Source: JAKPAM01 sp047601745 (lineage in GTDB: Bacteria; Pseudomonadota; Gammaproteobacteria; Burkholderiales; Burkholderiaceae_E). From it: a stretch of DNA of 64,000 bases. A program made the position numbers and the translations under genes. Below the pieces are notes generated by a model that was given only the letters and a program-made list of their open reading frames with translations, made no database searches and was not told the origin of the DNA. The stretch is taken from the NCBI GenBank assembly GCA_047601745.1, contig JASGIS010000001.1, positions 930,001-994,000 on the forward strand, read 5' to 3'. Within the stretch, counting starts at the first letter, position 1; every line of letters starts with the position of its first letter. This document shows positions 17,828 through 26,787 of this stretch, piece by piece.

Positions 17828-18982
17828 TCAGCCCTTGTCCGGCCGTTGCGAGAAGCTGCGGCCGAACACGCCCTCGGCGATGCGGTTCTTCAGGATCTCG
17901 ATCGAGCCGCCCGCGATCATCCAGCCGCGCGTGCGGCGCACGCAGTATTCGACCAGACATTCCTGGCTGAAGCCCGTGCCGCCCATGACCTGAAGCGCCT
18001 CGTTCGAGACTTCCCAGCCGGCGAGGTTGCAGGCCAGCTTGGCCATCGCGGTGCTCTGAGCGCCGGGCAGGCCGTGCTCGCCTTCGAGCGCGGCGCGGTA
18101 CAGCAGCATCTGCGCCTGTTCGAGTTTCATCGCCATCTCGGCGAACTTCCACTGGATGCCCTGGAACTCGCACAGCGCGCGGCCGAACTGCCTGCGCGTC
18201 AGCGCATGCTCGCGCGCGGTGTTGAACGCATGGCGGCCCAGCGCCAGCGCGCGCGCGGAGTTGCCCAGGCGCTCGACGTTGAAGCCCGAGATCTGCTTCT
18301 TGAACCCGCCCGGCCCCAGCAGCACGTTGGCCGCCGGAATCCGGCACTCGTCGAAATAGAGCTGCGACCAGCGCTCGCCGTTCATGAACGACGAGGGCTC
18401 GCCGACCTGGAAGCCCGGCGTGCCGCGCTCGACCAGCACCGAGCCGATGCCGCCCACGCCGGGGCCGAAGCGCACGTAGACGAGGAACAGCTCGGCTTCG
18501 GGGCTATGGGTGGAGAACACCTTGCTGCCGTTGACGACGTAGTCGTCTCCGTCCCGGCGCGCGCTGGTCTTCAACTCGGTGACGGCCGAGCCCGCGTCGG
18601 GCTCGCTCATGCCCAGCGAGATCAGCTTGCGGCCCGCCAGCAGGTCGGGCAGGAAGCGCTGCTTCTGCTCGGGCGTCGCGTACTCGACGAAGGTGCGGAT
18701 CGGACCGAAGTTGCCCGCCTGCACGATGTCGGCGCTCTTCGGGCAGGCCAGCGCCACCTGCTCGATCGCGAGCACCGCGTGCATCAGCGTGCCGCCCTGG
18801 CCGTGGTCTTGCTCGGCGAAGGCGATGCCCAGCAGCCCCTGCTCGGCCAGCAGCGCGGCCGTCTCCCACGGGTAATGGGGCGAGTGCGCTCGTGCGAGCG
18901 CGCCGTCCTTGAGCCGGTCCTGGGCGAAACGGGCCACCGAATCGGCGAAGGCCCGGTGTTCTTCGCTGAGAGAAAAATCCAT
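17828..18982 (-). CDS. Acyl-CoA dehydrogenase family protein
   Basis: A 384-residue FAD enzyme of normal ACAD length. The N-terminus MDFSLSEEHRAFADSVARFA and the middle segment ISLGMSEPDAGSA, which lies near FAD and substrate, are typical. The C-terminal segment is WMIAGGSIEILKNRIAEGVF rather than the YEGTNEIQ form. In this GGS class the catalytic Glu is expected on another helix, as in isovaleryl-CoA and long-chain enzymes; I cannot place it with certainty. It would introduce an alpha-beta double bond into the CoA ester made by the adjacent synthetase. It heads the leftward operon, divergent from the SCP2/hydrolase operon. Confidence 0.9.
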   Translation of the reverse strand: MDFSLSEEHRAFADSVARFAQDRLKDGALARAHSPHYPWETAALLAEQGLLGIAFAEQDHGQGGTLMHAVLAIEQVALACPKSADIVQAGNFGPIRTFVEYATPEQKQRFLPDLLAGRKLISLGMSEPDAGSAVTELKTSARRDGDDYVVNGSKVFSTHSPEAELFLVYVRFGPGVGGIGSVLVERGTPGFQVGEPSSFMNGERWSQLYFDECRIPAANVLLGPGGFKKQISGFNVERLGNSARALALGRHAFNTAREHALTRRQFGRALCEFQGIQWKFAEMAMKLEQAQMLLYRAALEGEHGLPGAQSTAMAKLACNLAGWEVSNEALQVMGGTGFSQECLVEYCVRRTRGWMIAGGSIEILKNRIAEGVFGRSFSQRPDKG

Positions 18983-19151
18983 GCGTGTTCCTGAAGGCTG
19001 TTCGGTCAGCGTCGATCGTGCCGAGCCCTCCGGCGCTTGAGAACTTCGCGTTGCGTCGCCTGCCCCGACAAATTCTCATCCCTGCCCAACAAATAGTCGG
19101 TTGTCCCGGGGTGGGCGCTATGGAACAGTCGATATCGGAGACAAAACCGCC

Positions 19152-19499
19152 ATGCCCGACACCAACGACGATCTGGCCCGCCGGGGCCGCTGGGTCAACG
19201 TCACCTTCCTGCTCAGGAAGGGCGAAGCCGAATACCTGATCACCGTGCGCGACGGACGCGTGGCGCGCATCGCGCCGGGCCCGCACGTGATGCCGTGCTG
19301 GACGTTCGCCCTCAGTGCGGGCGCCGACGCCTGGGATCGCTTCTGGGCCGCCGAGCCGCAGCCGCGCTTCCACGACCTGATGGCGATGGTGCGCTTCAAG
19401 ACGCTGCGCATCGACGGCGACATGACGATCTTCATGCGCAACCTGCTGTATTTCAAAGCGCTGGTCAAACAGCTCGGAGGGCGACTCGATGCGCGTTGA
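19152..19499 (+). CDS. Small SCP2-like protein
   Basis: A 115-residue soluble protein. The pattern VNVTFLLRKGEAEYLITVRDGRV followed by FKTLRIDGDMTIFMRNLLYFKALVK resembles the SCP2 (sterol carrier protein 2) fold, which binds hydrophobic acyl chains in a tunnel. The ATG at 19152 follows GGAG at 19137. It overlaps the alpha/beta hydrolase start by 11 bp and is the first gene of the rightward catabolic operon. It may carry or bind the hydrophobic substrate of the pathway. The SCP2 call rests on pattern similarity, so treat it as tentative. Confidence 0.65.
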   Translation: MPDTNDDLARRGRWVNVTFLLRKGEAEYLITVRDGRVARIAPGPHVMPCWTFALSAGADAWDRFWAAEPQPRFHDLMAMVRFKTLRIDGDMTIFMRNLLYFKALVKQLGGRLDAR

Positions 19500-20340
19500 G
19501 AAAGAGAACGTCACCGGCGGCTACGTGAACTTCGAGATCGCCGGCCGCATGTGCCGCGTGTACTACGAAACCGCCGGCGCCGGCCAGCCGCTGCTGTGCC
19601 TGCATACGGCGGGCAGCGATACGCGCCAGTACCGCGCGCTGCTGAATTCGCCCGAACTGACGGCCGGCCACCAGGTGATCTGCTTCGACATGCCGTGGCA
19701 CGGCAAGTCCTCGCCGCCCGAGGGCTGGCACGCCGAGGAATACCGGCTGACCAGCGCGCTGTACGTCGAGACCATCCTGTCCTTCATGGACGCGATGGAG
19801 ATCCAGCGCCCGATCGTCATCGGCTGCTCGATCGGCGGGCGCGTGGTGCTGCACCTGGCGCTGCAACAGCCCGAGCGCTTCAAGGCGCTGATCGGCCTGC
19901 AATCGGGCGCGCACGTCAACCCGTACTACGACCTGGACTGGCTGCACCGCCCGGACGTGCACGGCGGCGAGGTCTGCGCGGGCATCGTCTCCGGTCTCGT
20001 CGGCCCGGGCGCGCCGGAACGCGACCGCTGGGAGACGCTGTGGCACTACATGCAAGGCGGGCCAGGCGTGTTCAAGGGCGACCTGCACTTCTACACGGGC
20101 GAGGGCGACCTGCGCGGGCGCGTACAGCGGATCGATACCTCGCGCTGCCCGCTCTATCTACTGACCGGCGAATACGACTATTCGTGCACGCCCGAGGACA
20201 GCGAGGATCTCGCACGCCTGATCCCGGGTGCGCAGCTCCGGATCATGCCCGGCCTGGGCCATTTCCCGATGAGCGAGGCGCCGCAGGCATTCCTGGAGCA
20301 CTTGCTGCCGGTGCTGCAACGCATTCGAGGTAACGACTGA
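19489..20340 (+). CDS. Alpha/beta hydrolase
   Basis: A 283-residue alpha/beta-hydrolase fold protein. The oxyanion-side segment is LLCLHTAGSDTRQYR, the nucleophile elbow is GCSIGG with Ser114, an acidic residue is available in TGEYDYS, and the catalytic His is His258 in GLGHFP. It resembles C-C bond hydrolases (MhpC/BphD-like) and esterases; the sequence alone does not separate them. The stop overlaps the next start as ATGA. In the operon it probably opens or de-esterifies an intermediate of the catabolic pathway. Confidence 0.88.
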   Translation: MRVEKENVTGGYVNFEIAGRMCRVYYETAGAGQPLLCLHTAGSDTRQYRALLNSPELTAGHQVICFDMPWHGKSSPPEGWHAEEYRLTSALYVETILSFMDAMEIQRPIVIGCSIGGRVVLHLALQQPERFKALIGLQSGAHVNPYYDLDWLHRPDVHGGEVCAGIVSGLVGPGAPERDRWETLWHYMQGGPGVFKGDLHFYTGEGDLRGRVQRIDTSRCPLYLLTGEYDYSCTPEDSEDLARLIPGAQLRIMPGLGHFPMSEAPQAFLEHLLPVLQRIRGND

Positions 20341-21230
20341 TGAAAGCCGGATTCATCGGCCTGGGCCGAATGGGCCTGGCCCTGGCCTCGCACCTGCTGC
20401 GCAAGGGCGTGGACCTGACGGTGCACGATATCCAGCGCGCGCCCGTCGACGCGCTCGTGGCCCGGGGCGCGTCGCGCGCGGCCGGCGTGCAGGCGCTTGC
20501 CGCCGAAGCGGACGTGGTGTTCACGATGCTGCCCGGCCCCAGGCAGTCGCGCGAAGTGATCCTGGGCGAAGGCGGCGTGCTGGCCGGCCTGCGCGAGGGC
20601 AGCTACCTGGTCGAGCTCAGCACGATCGACACCGACACGGTGGACGCGCTGGCCGCCGCCGCCGGCGAACGCGGCGTGCGCTTCGCCGACGCGCCGGTCG
20701 GACGCCTGGCCGCGCACGCCGACCAGGGCGAATCGCTGTTCATGCTCGGCGCGCTCGATGTCGACCGCGCCGCGCTGGAGCCGCTGCTGCTGAAGATGGG
20801 CACCACGGTGCTGCACTGCGGCGCGCCGGGCAGCGGCACGCGCATGAAGCTCATCAACAACCTGATGGTGCTGTGCTACTGCCAGCTCAATTCCGAAGCG
20901 CTGGTGCTGGCCGGCGCGCTGGGCCTGGACGCGCGCAGGACCTTCGACGTGCTGACGGGCACGACAGCGTCGAACGGGCAGCTCAAGGAGAAGTGGCCGC
21001 TGAAGGTGCTCGGCGGCGATCTTTCGCCGGGCTTCGACATCGCACTGGGATTCAAGGACCTGAGCCTCGCCTGCCAGGCCGCGCAGTCCGCCGGCATCTC
21101 GCTGCCGATGGGCAACCTCGCGCGCAGCCTGTTCCAGCTCGCGCGCCATGCGGGGCACGACGGGCAGGACACCTCGTGCATGACCGACTTCTGGGCCGAG
21201 TCCAACGGACAGCCGCCGATCCGGCTCTGA
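20340..21230 (+). CDS. 3-hydroxyisobutyrate dehydrogenase-type NAD(P)-dependent oxidoreductase
   Basis: A 296-residue beta-hydroxyacid dehydrogenase. The N-terminal Rossmann motif is GFIGLGRMGLALASHLLRKG. The substrate-binding signature has shifted to APVGRLAAHADQG, where GGxxGA is usual, so the first Gly residues of the classical DAPVSGG motif are not conserved. The catalytic Lys lies in RMKLINNLM near residue 170. Family members oxidise 3-hydroxyisobutyrate, tartronate semialdehyde-type or related hydroxy acids. ATGA coupling to the hydrolase puts it in the same pathway; an aldehyde dehydrogenase is encoded 2.3 kb downstream. Confidence 0.88.
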   Translation: MKAGFIGLGRMGLALASHLLRKGVDLTVHDIQRAPVDALVARGASRAAGVQALAAEADVVFTMLPGPRQSREVILGEGGVLAGLREGSYLVELSTIDTDTVDALAAAAGERGVRFADAPVGRLAAHADQGESLFMLGALDVDRAALEPLLLKMGTTVLHCGAPGSGTRMKLINNLMVLCYCQLNSEALVLAGALGLDARRTFDVLTGTTASNGQLKEKWPLKVLGGDLSPGFDIALGFKDLSLACQAAQSAGISLPMGNLARSLFQLARHAGHDGQDTSCMTDFWAESNGQPPIRL

Positions 21231-21256
21231 CATTCCAACCGACGAGACACACCCTC

Positions 21257-22483
21257 ATGGCCTTCACCCTCACCAAGGCGGCGCTCGGCGCCACGCTGCT
21301 CGCCGCCGCCTTCGCCGCGTCCGCGCAGGACAAGAGCGCGCGCATCTCGGACGACGTCGTCAAGATCGGCGTGCTGACCGACATCAGCGGCCCGTTCATG
21401 GACAACGTCGGCACCGGCTCCATCGTCGCCACCGAGATCGCCGTCGAGGAGTTCGGCGGCAAGGTGCTCGGCTATCCGGTGCAGGTGGTCAGCGCCGACC
21501 ACCAGAACAAGCCCGACATCGGCTCCGCCCGCGTCCGCGAATGGTTCGATCGCGACCAGGTGGACGCCGTGACCGAGCTCGGAAACAGCGCGGTGGCGTT
21601 GGCCGCGTCGAAGCTCGCGCAGGAAAAGGGCCGCATCGCGATCGTGACCGGCGCGGGCGCCGTGCGCATCTCCAGCGAGGACTGCACGCCCAACACGCTG
21701 CACTGGGTCTACGACACCTACTCGCTCGCCAAGGTCGGCACGCAATCGGTGGTGAAGGCGGGCGCCAAGACCTGGTACTACCTGACGGCGGACTACTCGT
21801 TCGGCCATTCGCTGGAGAACGACGGCAGGCATTTCATCGAGGCCGCGGGCGGCAAGGTGCTGGGTTCGTCGCGTTATCCGTTCCCGGGCAACGACTTCGC
21901 CTCGTACATCGTCAAGGCGCAAGCCAGCAACGCCAACGCGGTGGCCATCGCCACGGCGGGGCTCGATCTGCAGAACGCCATCAAGCAGGGTAAGGAGTTC
22001 GGCCTCGCCGGCAGCGGCCAGAAGACCGTGGCGATGCTGATGAGCATCATGGACGTGCACGGCCTGGGCCTGAACAACGCGGGCGGCATGCTGTTCGCCG
22101 AGTCGTTCTACTGGGACATGGACGACGCCTCGCGCGCCTTCGCGCGCAAGTTTTTCGAGCGCACCCAGCGCATGCCCACCGCGTTGCAAGCCGGTCAGTA
22201 CTCGGCCACGCTGAACTACCTGAAGGCGATCCAGAAGGCCGGATCCGACGACGTGGCCGACGTGATGAAGGCCATCAAGAGCATGCCGATCCAGGACGCG
22301 TTCGCCAAGAACGGCAAGGTGCGCGACGACGGCAAGATGATCCACGACATGTACCTGGTGCGCGTGAAGACGCCGCAGGAGTCCAAGGCCGCGTGGGATT
22401 ACTACACGGTGCTCGAGACGGTGCCCGGCGAGCAGGCGTTCCACTCGCCCGCCGAGAGCAAGTGCCCTCTGCTGAAGAAGTGA
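21257..22483 (+). CDS. ABC transporter substrate-binding protein (LivK-like)
   Basis: A 408-residue periplasmic receptor. The signal peptide is about residues 1-23 with an ASA-Q cleavage site. A Peripla_BP_6 fold follows, beginning VVKIGVLTDISGPFMDNVG. Such proteins bind branched-chain amino acids, amides or aromatic acids such as benzoate derivatives. It sits in the catabolic operon, 26 bp after the dehydrogenase gene, but no permease or ATPase genes are nearby, so it must use components encoded elsewhere. It ends with a CPLLKK tail. Confidence 0.9.
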   Translation: MAFTLTKAALGATLLAAAFAASAQDKSARISDDVVKIGVLTDISGPFMDNVGTGSIVATEIAVEEFGGKVLGYPVQVVSADHQNKPDIGSARVREWFDRDQVDAVTELGNSAVALAASKLAQEKGRIAIVTGAGAVRISSEDCTPNTLHWVYDTYSLAKVGTQSVVKAGAKTWYYLTADYSFGHSLENDGRHFIEAAGGKVLGSSRYPFPGNDFASYIVKAQASNANAVAIATAGLDLQNAIKQGKEFGLAGSGQKTVAMLMSIMDVHGLGLNNAGGMLFAESFYWDMDDASRAFARKFFERTQRMPTALQAGQYSATLNYLKAIQKAGSDDVADVMKAIKSMPIQDAFAKNGKVRDDGKMIHDMYLVRVKTPQESKAAWDYYTVLETVPGEQAFHSPAESKCPLLKK

Positions 22484-22581
22484 GCGCGGCGCGATGAGCG
22501 CCCCCCGCCACCGCAGGCTGGCCGTGGAGTACGCCACGGCGGACCGCGCCGCATGATCCCTTGTTCCGGAGGCACGACGGC

Positions 22582-23562
22582 ATGATCTCTTTCAGCAAAC
22601 GCGCGCTGCTGCTGGGCGGCGCGGCCCTGGCCCTGGGCGGCCAGACATTCGCCCAGACCGCGGACGACTGGCCCGCGGCCCGGCCCGTGGCCATCGTCGT
22701 CGGTTTCAGCGCCGGCGGCCCGACCGACGTCGTCGCGCGCATCCTGGCCGAACAGCTCACGATGAAGTTCAAGCAGAGCTTCGTGGTCGACAACAAGGCC
22801 GGCGCCTCGGGCGGCGTGGCCGCCAACCTGGTCAAGCAGGCGGCGCCCGACGGCTACACGCTGATGTTCGGCAGCAGCAGCACGCTGTCGATCATCCCCA
22901 CGTTGCAGAAGACCGCTTATGACCCGCTGCGCGACTTCACCGCGATCGCGCTGGTGGCGAGCTACCCGTACTTGCTCGTCGTGCCCGCGTCGTCCGGCAT
23001 CCGCACGCTGGACGATCTGCTCGAACGGGGACGCGCCGGCGGCTCGCAACTGAGCTACGGCTCGGCCGGCAACGGCGCGGTCAACCATCTGGCGGCCGAG
23101 TGGTTCAAGCACGAGGCGAAGATCAACGCGGTGCACGTGCCGTACAAAGGCGACTCGGCGGCGGTGACCGACCTCGTCGCCGGACGGCTGGACTTCGCCT
23201 TCCTCGCGGGCTCGGTGGCGCTGCCGCAGGTCAAGGCGGGCGGGATGCGCGTGCTGGCGTCGGCCAGCGCCGTGCCGGGACGCGGCGGCCAGGGCGTGCC
23301 GACGCTGGGCGACCGCTACAAGGGCTTCGCGGCCGAGCCGTGGAACGGCCTGATGGGGCCCAGGGGCGTGCCCGAACCCATCGTCGCCAGGCTCAACGCC
23401 GCGGTCAACGAGATCATGGCCCGCCCCGACGTGCTCGAACGCCTCGCGCCGATGGAGCAGTACGCGTTCACCGGCACGCCGCAGCAGTTCACCGAGCACA
23501 TCAAGACGCAGACCGAGCGCTGGGCGTCGGTCATCAAGGCATCGAACATCCAGGTGGAATGA
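22582..23562 (+). CDS. Bug/TctC family tripartite tricarboxylate receptor
   Basis: A 326-residue periplasmic receptor of the Bug family. The signal peptide is about residues 1-25 (MISFSKRALLLGGAALALGG, cleavage near FAQ). The family segments are RPVAIVVGFSAGGPTDVVAR and AAPDGYTLMFGSSS. A GGAGG Shine-Dalgarno nine bases before the ATG fixes the start. These proteins bind carboxylates with high affinity and are often orphans without their own TctAB, as here. It adds a second receptor to the catabolic operon and overlaps the next frame by ATGA. Confidence 0.92.
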   Translation: MISFSKRALLLGGAALALGGQTFAQTADDWPAARPVAIVVGFSAGGPTDVVARILAEQLTMKFKQSFVVDNKAGASGGVAANLVKQAAPDGYTLMFGSSSTLSIIPTLQKTAYDPLRDFTAIALVASYPYLLVVPASSGIRTLDDLLERGRAGGSQLSYGSAGNGAVNHLAAEWFKHEAKINAVHVPYKGDSAAVTDLVAGRLDFAFLAGSVALPQVKAGGMRVLASASAVPGRGGQGVPTLGDRYKGFAAEPWNGLMGPRGVPEPIVARLNAAVNEIMARPDVLERLAPMEQYAFTGTPQQFTEHIKTQTERWASVIKASNIQVE

Positions 23563-23567
23563 GGACC

Positions 23568-24998
23568 ATGCCGTATTCGCAGTTCATCGCCGGCGCGTTC
23601 CGTCAGGGCGCGAGCGCCGAGCGCGTCACCGTCATCAACCCGAGCACCGGCCGGCCGCTGGGCGACTACGCGTGCGCCGCCCCCGAGGACGTGCAGGCCG
23701 CCATCGACGCCGCCGCCGACGCGCTGCGCGCCTGGCGTCGCACGTCCGCTCATGATCGCTCGACGCTGCTGCGCCGCGTGGCCACGCTGATGCGCGAGCG
23801 CGGCGACGACATCGCCGCGCGGATCGCCACCGAGCTCGGCAAGCCCGTCGGCGAGGCGCAGAGGGAAGTCGTGACCGCCGCCGAAATGTTCGAGTGGGCG
23901 GCCGAGGAAGCACGCCGCATCTACGGCCGCACGATCCCCGCACGCGCCGCCGGCATCACGCAGACCGTGGCGCTGGAGCCGATCGGCGTCGTAGCCGCGT
24001 TCGCCGGCTGGAACGCGCCGGCGATCACGCCTTCGCGCAAGATCAGCGGCGCGCTGGCGGCCGGCTGCACGATCGTCATCAAGCCCTCGGAAGAAACGGC
24101 GGGCGTGGCGCTGCACATAGCACGGGCCGTACAGGACGCGGGCGTGCCCGACGGCGTGGTCAACATGGTGTTCGGCGATCCCGGCGCGATCGCCGACCAG
24201 CTCTGCGCCTCGCCCTGGGTAAGCATGGTCACTTTCACCGGCGCCACCGCCATCGGCAGGCAGATCGGCGCCAAGGCCGCGCTGACCATGAAGCGCGCCA
24301 CGCTGGAGCTGGGCGGGCATGCGCCGGTGATCGTCTGCGACGACGCGGATGCCGACCGCGTGGCCCGCGCGGCCGTGGCGTCCAAGTACCGCAACGCGGG
24401 CCAGGTCTGCACCGCTCCGACGCGCTTCCTGGTGCAGGCGGGCGTGTTCGACGCCTTCGTCGAACGCTTCGTGCAGGCCGCGCAGGCGCTCAAGGTCGGC
24501 GACCCGTTCGACGCGGCCACGCAGATGGGCCCGCTGAAGAACGAACGCCGGCTGCGATCGATCGACCGCCTCGTGCACGATGCGCGCGATCGGGGCCTGA
24601 CCGTCGCCGCGGGCGGCGAGCGCATCGGCACCGAGGGCTTCTTCTACCGGCCCACGGTGATCGTGCGGCCGTCGACCGATTGCGACGCGGCCAACATCGA
24701 GCCCTTCGGCCCGGTGGCGCTGATCAGCGCGTTCGACGGGCTGGACGAAGCGATCGCCGAAGCCAACCGCCTGCCCTTCGGGCTCGCGTCCTATGCGTTC
24801 ACCAACGACGTGCAGCGCGCCCATCGCCTGGCGGACGAGATCGACAGCGGCGTGGTCTGCATCAACGAGTGGCAGGCTTCGCTGCCCGAGACGCCGTTCG
24901 GCGGCCATAAGGACAGCGGCCTGGGATCGGAAGGCGGCAGCGAAGGCCTGATGGAATTCCTGCGCGTCAAGTGCGTGCGCCAGGGGGTGCGGGCGTGA
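23568..24998 (+). CDS. Aldehyde dehydrogenase family protein
   Basis: A 476-residue NAD(P)-dependent aldehyde dehydrogenase. The catalytic Asn lies in FAGWNAPA, the general-base Glu247 in LELGGHAP, and the nucleophile Cys281 in GQVCTAPTR. The length is normal. An in-frame ATG nine bases upstream at 23559 overlaps the Bug stop codon and could be used; 23568 has better spacing to AGGTGG. The sequence is close to succinate-semialdehyde/glutarate-semialdehyde type enzymes. It is the last gene of the rightward catabolic operon and would oxidise the semialdehyde made by the upstream hydroxyacid dehydrogenase. Confidence 0.92.
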   Translation: MPYSQFIAGAFRQGASAERVTVINPSTGRPLGDYACAAPEDVQAAIDAAADALRAWRRTSAHDRSTLLRRVATLMRERGDDIAARIATELGKPVGEAQREVVTAAEMFEWAAEEARRIYGRTIPARAAGITQTVALEPIGVVAAFAGWNAPAITPSRKISGALAAGCTIVIKPSEETAGVALHIARAVQDAGVPDGVVNMVFGDPGAIADQLCASPWVSMVTFTGATAIGRQIGAKAALTMKRATLELGGHAPVIVCDDADADRVARAAVASKYRNAGQVCTAPTRFLVQAGVFDAFVERFVQAAQALKVGDPFDAATQMGPLKNERRLRSIDRLVHDARDRGLTVAAGGERIGTEGFFYRPTVIVRPSTDCDAANIEPFGPVALISAFDGLDEAIAEANRLPFGLASYAFTNDVQRAHRLADEIDSGVVCINEWQASLPETPFGGHKDSGLGSEGGSEGLMEFLRVKCVRQGVRA

Positions 24999-25026
24999 CT
25001 CGCGGCGCAGGGTAAGCACCGGACGC

Positions 25027-25905
25027 TTATTTTCTGGCGGCTTCGTCCATCAGCCAGTCCTTGAACGCCGTGATCTTGCCCGAGTAGCGCTGCAGCGCGG
25101 GCATCACGAGGTAATGGCCCTTGCCGGTGCGCAGCGGGTTGGCGAACGGGCGCACCAGGCGGCCGGCCTGGAAGTCCGCATCCAGCATGTGCTGCTGGCC
25201 GACGGCGATGCCCAGCCCGTCCATCGCCGCCTGCCAGGTCAGGATCGAACTGCTGAAGACCATGGTCTCGGCGGACTCGAAAAGCTCGGACAGCCCCGCG
25301 TGCGCGAGCCAGCGCGGCCAGTCGTCCTTACGGTACTTGGAGACGAGCAGACGCTTGCCGCGCAGCGCGTCGGGCGTCGCGCCCGCCGCGATGAAACCGG
25401 GCGCGCAGACCGGCTCCACGACGTCCTCCAGCAGCAGCGAGGCCTGGGCGCCGGGCCAGTGGCCGTCGCCGAGCACGATGGCCAGGTCGCACTGCTCCGT
25501 ACCGAAGTCCAGCGGCGCGTTGCTGTTCAGGATCGACACCTCCACCTCCGGGTGCCGCGCCTTGAAGCGCGGCAGGCGCGGAATCAGCCAGCGCGCGGTC
25601 AGCGTCGTATAGGTGCGCAGCCGGATGACGTTGTTCGAATACCTGCGCGTGACGGCCTCGGTGGCGGCGGCGATCTCGGCGAACGCCGGACCGATGCGGC
25701 GCGCGTAGCCCTGGCCCACCTCGGTCAGCCGCACGCCCACGCGCTCGCGCGTGAAGAGCTGCACGCCCAGGTATTCCTCCAGCACGGCGATCTGGCGGCT
25801 GACCGCCGACTGGCTCACGTTCAGCTCGCCGGCGGCGAGCGTGAGATTGCCGGTGCGCGCGACGACCTCGAAGACCTTGAGCGGGTTGAGCGGCGGGATC
25901 TTCAT
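25027..25905 (-). CDS. LysR family regulator
   Basis: A 292-residue LysR protein of the GcvA/AmpR subgroup. The start MKIPPLNPLKVFEVVARTGN leads into the winged helix-turn-helix QSAVSRQIAVLEEYLGVQLF (about residues 30-50), and the effector-binding domain follows. The ATG at 25905 is chosen because the 26 upstream residues are outside the family fold. It is convergent to the aldehyde dehydrogenase gene (28 bp between stops), so it probably regulates the catabolic island from a distance. The effector is presumably the imported acid or its CoA ester. Confidence 0.9.
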   Translation of the reverse strand: MKIPPLNPLKVFEVVARTGNLTLAAGELNVSQSAVSRQIAVLEEYLGVQLFTRERVGVRLTEVGQGYARRIGPAFAEIAAATEAVTRRYSNNVIRLRTYTTLTARWLIPRLPRFKARHPEVEVSILNSNAPLDFGTEQCDLAIVLGDGHWPGAQASLLLEDVVEPVCAPGFIAAGATPDALRGKRLLVSKYRKDDWPRWLAHAGLSELFESAETMVFSSSILTWQAAMDGLGIAVGQQHMLDADFQAGRLVRPFANPLRTGKGHYLVMPALQRYSGKITAFKDWLMDEAARK

Positions 25906-26048
25906 CGCGCGCGCCGCGTCCACGGCCGGAATGGGGCGGCGAAAGGCATCCGGATTGGTTCCATACGGACGATTGTCACGCACGCTCGCGTTCTATGATG
26001 CCTTGAGCCAGGTCTTCGTGCAGCCGGCATGGCGTGAGGCGCCCTGCG

Positions 26049-26384
26049 TCAACGGGACGGCTCGGGGCTCTCCTGAAACGATGCGGGGATGTCGCGCGCA
26101 CCGTGCAGCACCCGCCAGACATCGACATGGTCATCGCGCTCGACATAGAAGACCAGGTGCGGATAGCGCGTCAGCGGCCAACTGCCCAGGCCAGGCAAGT
26201 CGAGCTCATGGGCATAGCGGGACGAGCCCGTCGCCGGATGCCGGCCGATGTGGATATAGGCGCGCGCCAGCGCGTCGATGAAACCGAGCGCGGCCCGCTC
26301 CTCCCCTTCGCTAAGGTAGTAGGCAAGCGCATCATCGACATCCTGCCGGGCCAGCGTCCGTGGCACGACCGGCTTCGCGCTCAT
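26049..26384 (-). CDS. ParE/RelE family toxin
   Basis: A 111-residue protein of the ParE/RelE fold. It reads VPRTLARQDVDDALAYYLSE at the start. YVERDDHVDVWRVLHGARDIP near the end matches the conserved strand and Arg-rich C-terminus of ParE. ParE toxins poison DNA gyrase; RelE members cut mRNA on the ribosome. The sequence favours ParE, and the partner is ParD-like. Its ATG overlaps the antitoxin stop (ATGA). Confidence 0.88.
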   Translation of the reverse strand: MSAKPVVPRTLARQDVDDALAYYLSEGEERAALGFIDALARAYIHIGRHPATGSSRYAHELDLPGLGSWPLTRYPHLVFYVERDDHVDVWRVLHGARDIPASFQESPEPSR

Positions 26385-26617
26385 CCGCGAGCGCTGCGCA
26401 CGCGAGAACGCAAAGAGTCGAAGTAGGCTGCGTCCACCGGAGCGCCCGGTGCCGACGCCGCCCCAGCCAGCAGGAGGCTTCGCAGTTGCTGGCGATCCTG
26501 GTCCTTGCGGATCAGTTCGCGCACATATTCACTACTCGTACCAAAACCACGCACGCTGACCTGCTCATCGACGAAAGTCTTGAGCGTCTCGGGCAGGGAG
26601 ATGTTCATCGTGCTCAT
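26381..26617 (-). CDS. ParD-type ribbon-helix-helix antitoxin
   Basis: A 78-residue protein. MNISLPETLKTFVDEQVSVRG is the ribbon-helix-helix N-terminus of ParD. GTSSEYVRELIRKDQDRQQL continues the family pattern, and the C-terminal half is the toxin-binding tail. ATGs at 26617 and 26608 are both possible. It precedes and overlaps the ParE gene by 4 bp. ParD dimers repress their own promoter, which must lie in the relatively A+T-rich 26620-26650 stretch. Confidence 0.88.
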   Translation of the reverse strand: MSTMNISLPETLKTFVDEQVSVRGFGTSSEYVRELIRKDQDRQQLRSLLLAGAASAPGAPVDAAYFDSLRSRVRSARG

Positions 26618-26752
26618 GGGGTCATCGTAGTCAGTTTGGCAAAATTTGGCAAGCTCTCGCGGCTGCCTCGCCACGATTCTCGTGAAAAGAAGGTGCGAAC
26701 GGGCCTCTTCCCGTCGGTCGCCGGTTTGATCCTGCCTGGTTTACGCCTGCCA

Positions 26753-26770
26753 GGCTGAATGCTTTCAGCC
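26753..26770 (-). terminator. Stem-loop downstream of tctA
   Basis: GGCTGAA (26753-26759) and TTCAGCC (26764-26770) form a perfect 7-bp stem with a 4-base loop, 17 bp after the tctA stop. There is no U-tract on either strand, so it may be a stabilising 3' hairpin or part of a Rho-dependent end rather than a classical intrinsic terminator. Confidence 0.5.
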
Positions 26771-26787
26771 ATCCCTCTCCGTCCCCC

